Origin: Prolixibacteraceae bacterium
GTDB lineage: Bacteria; Bacteroidota; Bacteroidia; Bacteroidales; Prolixibacteraceae
DNA length: 6,596 nucleotides
Direction of reading: 5' to 3'
Assembly: GCA_018399395.1 (NCBI GenBank)
Contig: JAGYOI010000076.1
Span: forward strand, 1 to 6,596
Part shown: positions 6,179 through 6,596 of the stretch, one piece after another
Numbering within the stretch: position 1 is the stretch's first letter
How the letters are laid out: each line of letters opens with the position of its first letter
The notes under the pieces: generated by a model
Databases searched by the model: none
What the model saw: the letters and a program-made list of their open reading frames with translations, nothing else
Told to the model about the DNA's origin: nothing
Translations under genes and position numbers: made by a program

Positions 6179-6596
6179 ATGAAATCTAAATTTGCAAAAT
6201 TACGTATCGCTTTACTAATGCTTGCAATGGTTTTGGTGCAAACAACATTTGCACAACAAAAAACCATTAACGGTGTGGTTACCGATGCCGATTCGGACGA
6301 ACCCTTACCGGGGGTAACCGTTGTAATTGAAGGGACAACAACCGGAACAACAACAAATTTTGAAGGTGAATACTCAATTGATGTAGATAAAGGAAAAACA
6401 TTAGTATTTTCATACATAGGGTACAATACCCAAAAAATAAATGTCTCAGATCAAAGCACCATAGATGTTCAACTCTCTATGGAAGTTGAAGACATTGGAG
6501 AGGTAGTTGTTATAGGTTATGGAACACAAAAGAAAACAGACAAGACAGGGGCAGTATCTCAAATAAGTGCCGAAGATTTGAATAAAGGTGTTGTAT
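6179..6596 (+). CDS. SusC/RagA-family TonB-dependent outer-membrane transporter, N-terminal part
   Basis: The first 139 residues of what is normally a protein of about 1000 residues; the gene runs off the right edge. A basic N-terminus (MKSKFAKLR) and hydrophobic core (ALLMLAMVLV) form a signal peptide, with likely cleavage after Ala25 (TTFA|QQ). A carboxypeptidase-regulatory-like beta-sandwich domain follows (about 29-100), with landmarks INGVVTD, PLPGVTVVIEGT, NFEGEYSI and FSYIGY. Next come the TonB-box-like stretch EVVVIGYGTQKK (108-119) and the beginning of the plug domain (DKTGAVSQISAEDL). This order is diagnostic of the SusC family, which forms the barrel of SusCD glycan importers. The ATG at 6179 is chosen because it places the signal peptide correctly. 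An in-frame ATG at 6128 would add 17 polar residues (MKEKKCITHYETLKQEK) and spoil it. It is divergent from lacI. The substrate, probably malto-oligosaccharide, is inferred from the neighbouring maltose phosphorylase; a SusD gene is expected just downstream. Confidence 0.93.
   Translation, partial: MKSKFAKLRIALLMLAMVLVQTTFAQQKTINGVVTDADSDEPLPGVTVVIEGTTTGTTTNFEGEYSIDVDKGKTLVFSYIGYNTQKINVSDQSTIDVQLSMEVEDIGEVVVIGYGTQKKTDKTGAVSQISAEDLNKGVV

Noticed and set aside
6154..6426. A 90-codon minus-strand open frame opposite the susC start
   Set aside because: It is antisense to the diagnostic SusC signal peptide and carboxypeptidase-regulatory-like domain, and its protein has no recognisable features.

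Overview
The window is a slice of a Bacteroidota (Bacteroidetes) alpha-glucan/maltose utilization locus. Four lines of evidence point to this phylum. The right edge carries the start of a SusC/RagA-type TonB-dependent outer-membrane protein. The coding starts lack strong Shine-Dalgarno sequences and have A-rich leaders. One intergenic region has a good match to the Bacteroidetes -33/-7 promoter (TTG, 20 bp, TACTTTTG). Base composition is moderate in genes and A+T-rich between them. The gene order suggests an environmental member (Marinilabiliales or Flavobacteriia-like), but the species cannot be fixed from this sequence.

Layout. On the minus strand, read right to left, are a LacI-family regulator (4804-5817), then after a 267-bp regulatory gap a tight catabolic operon: an SLC45/GPH-like MFS sugar transporter (3001-4536), beta-phosphoglucomutase (2351-2998) and a GH65 maltose phosphorylase (15-2324). 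A further gene probably begins at base 12 and leaves the window at the left edge. On the plus strand, divergent from lacI, a SusC-like gene starts at 6179 and leaves the window at the right edge.

How it works together (inference from families). The SusC protein, with an unseen SusD partner, would import malto-oligosaccharides across the outer membrane. Hydrolases outside the window would trim them. The MFS protein would carry maltose into the cytoplasm. Maltose phosphorylase would split it with phosphate into glucose and beta-glucose 1-phosphate, and beta-phosphoglucomutase would convert the latter to glucose 6-phosphate, saving one ATP per disaccharide.

Regulation. The most informative non-coding signal is a shared palindromic operator, CCGCAAACG(A/T)TTGCGG. 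It occurs once upstream of the transporter operon and as a 12-bp tandem duplication between lacI and susC. In both cases the element CCGCAAACGNTT reads in the direction of the target gene and lies upstream of the best promoter candidate. This suggests that the LacI-family protein controls both arms, possibly as an activator. A second palindrome pair, two AACATGTT units also 12 bp apart, abuts the tandem operator. I see no mobile element, CRISPR array, tRNA or rRNA. The locus is a recognisable system rather than a wholly new one; the regulatory DNA is the part most worth following up.
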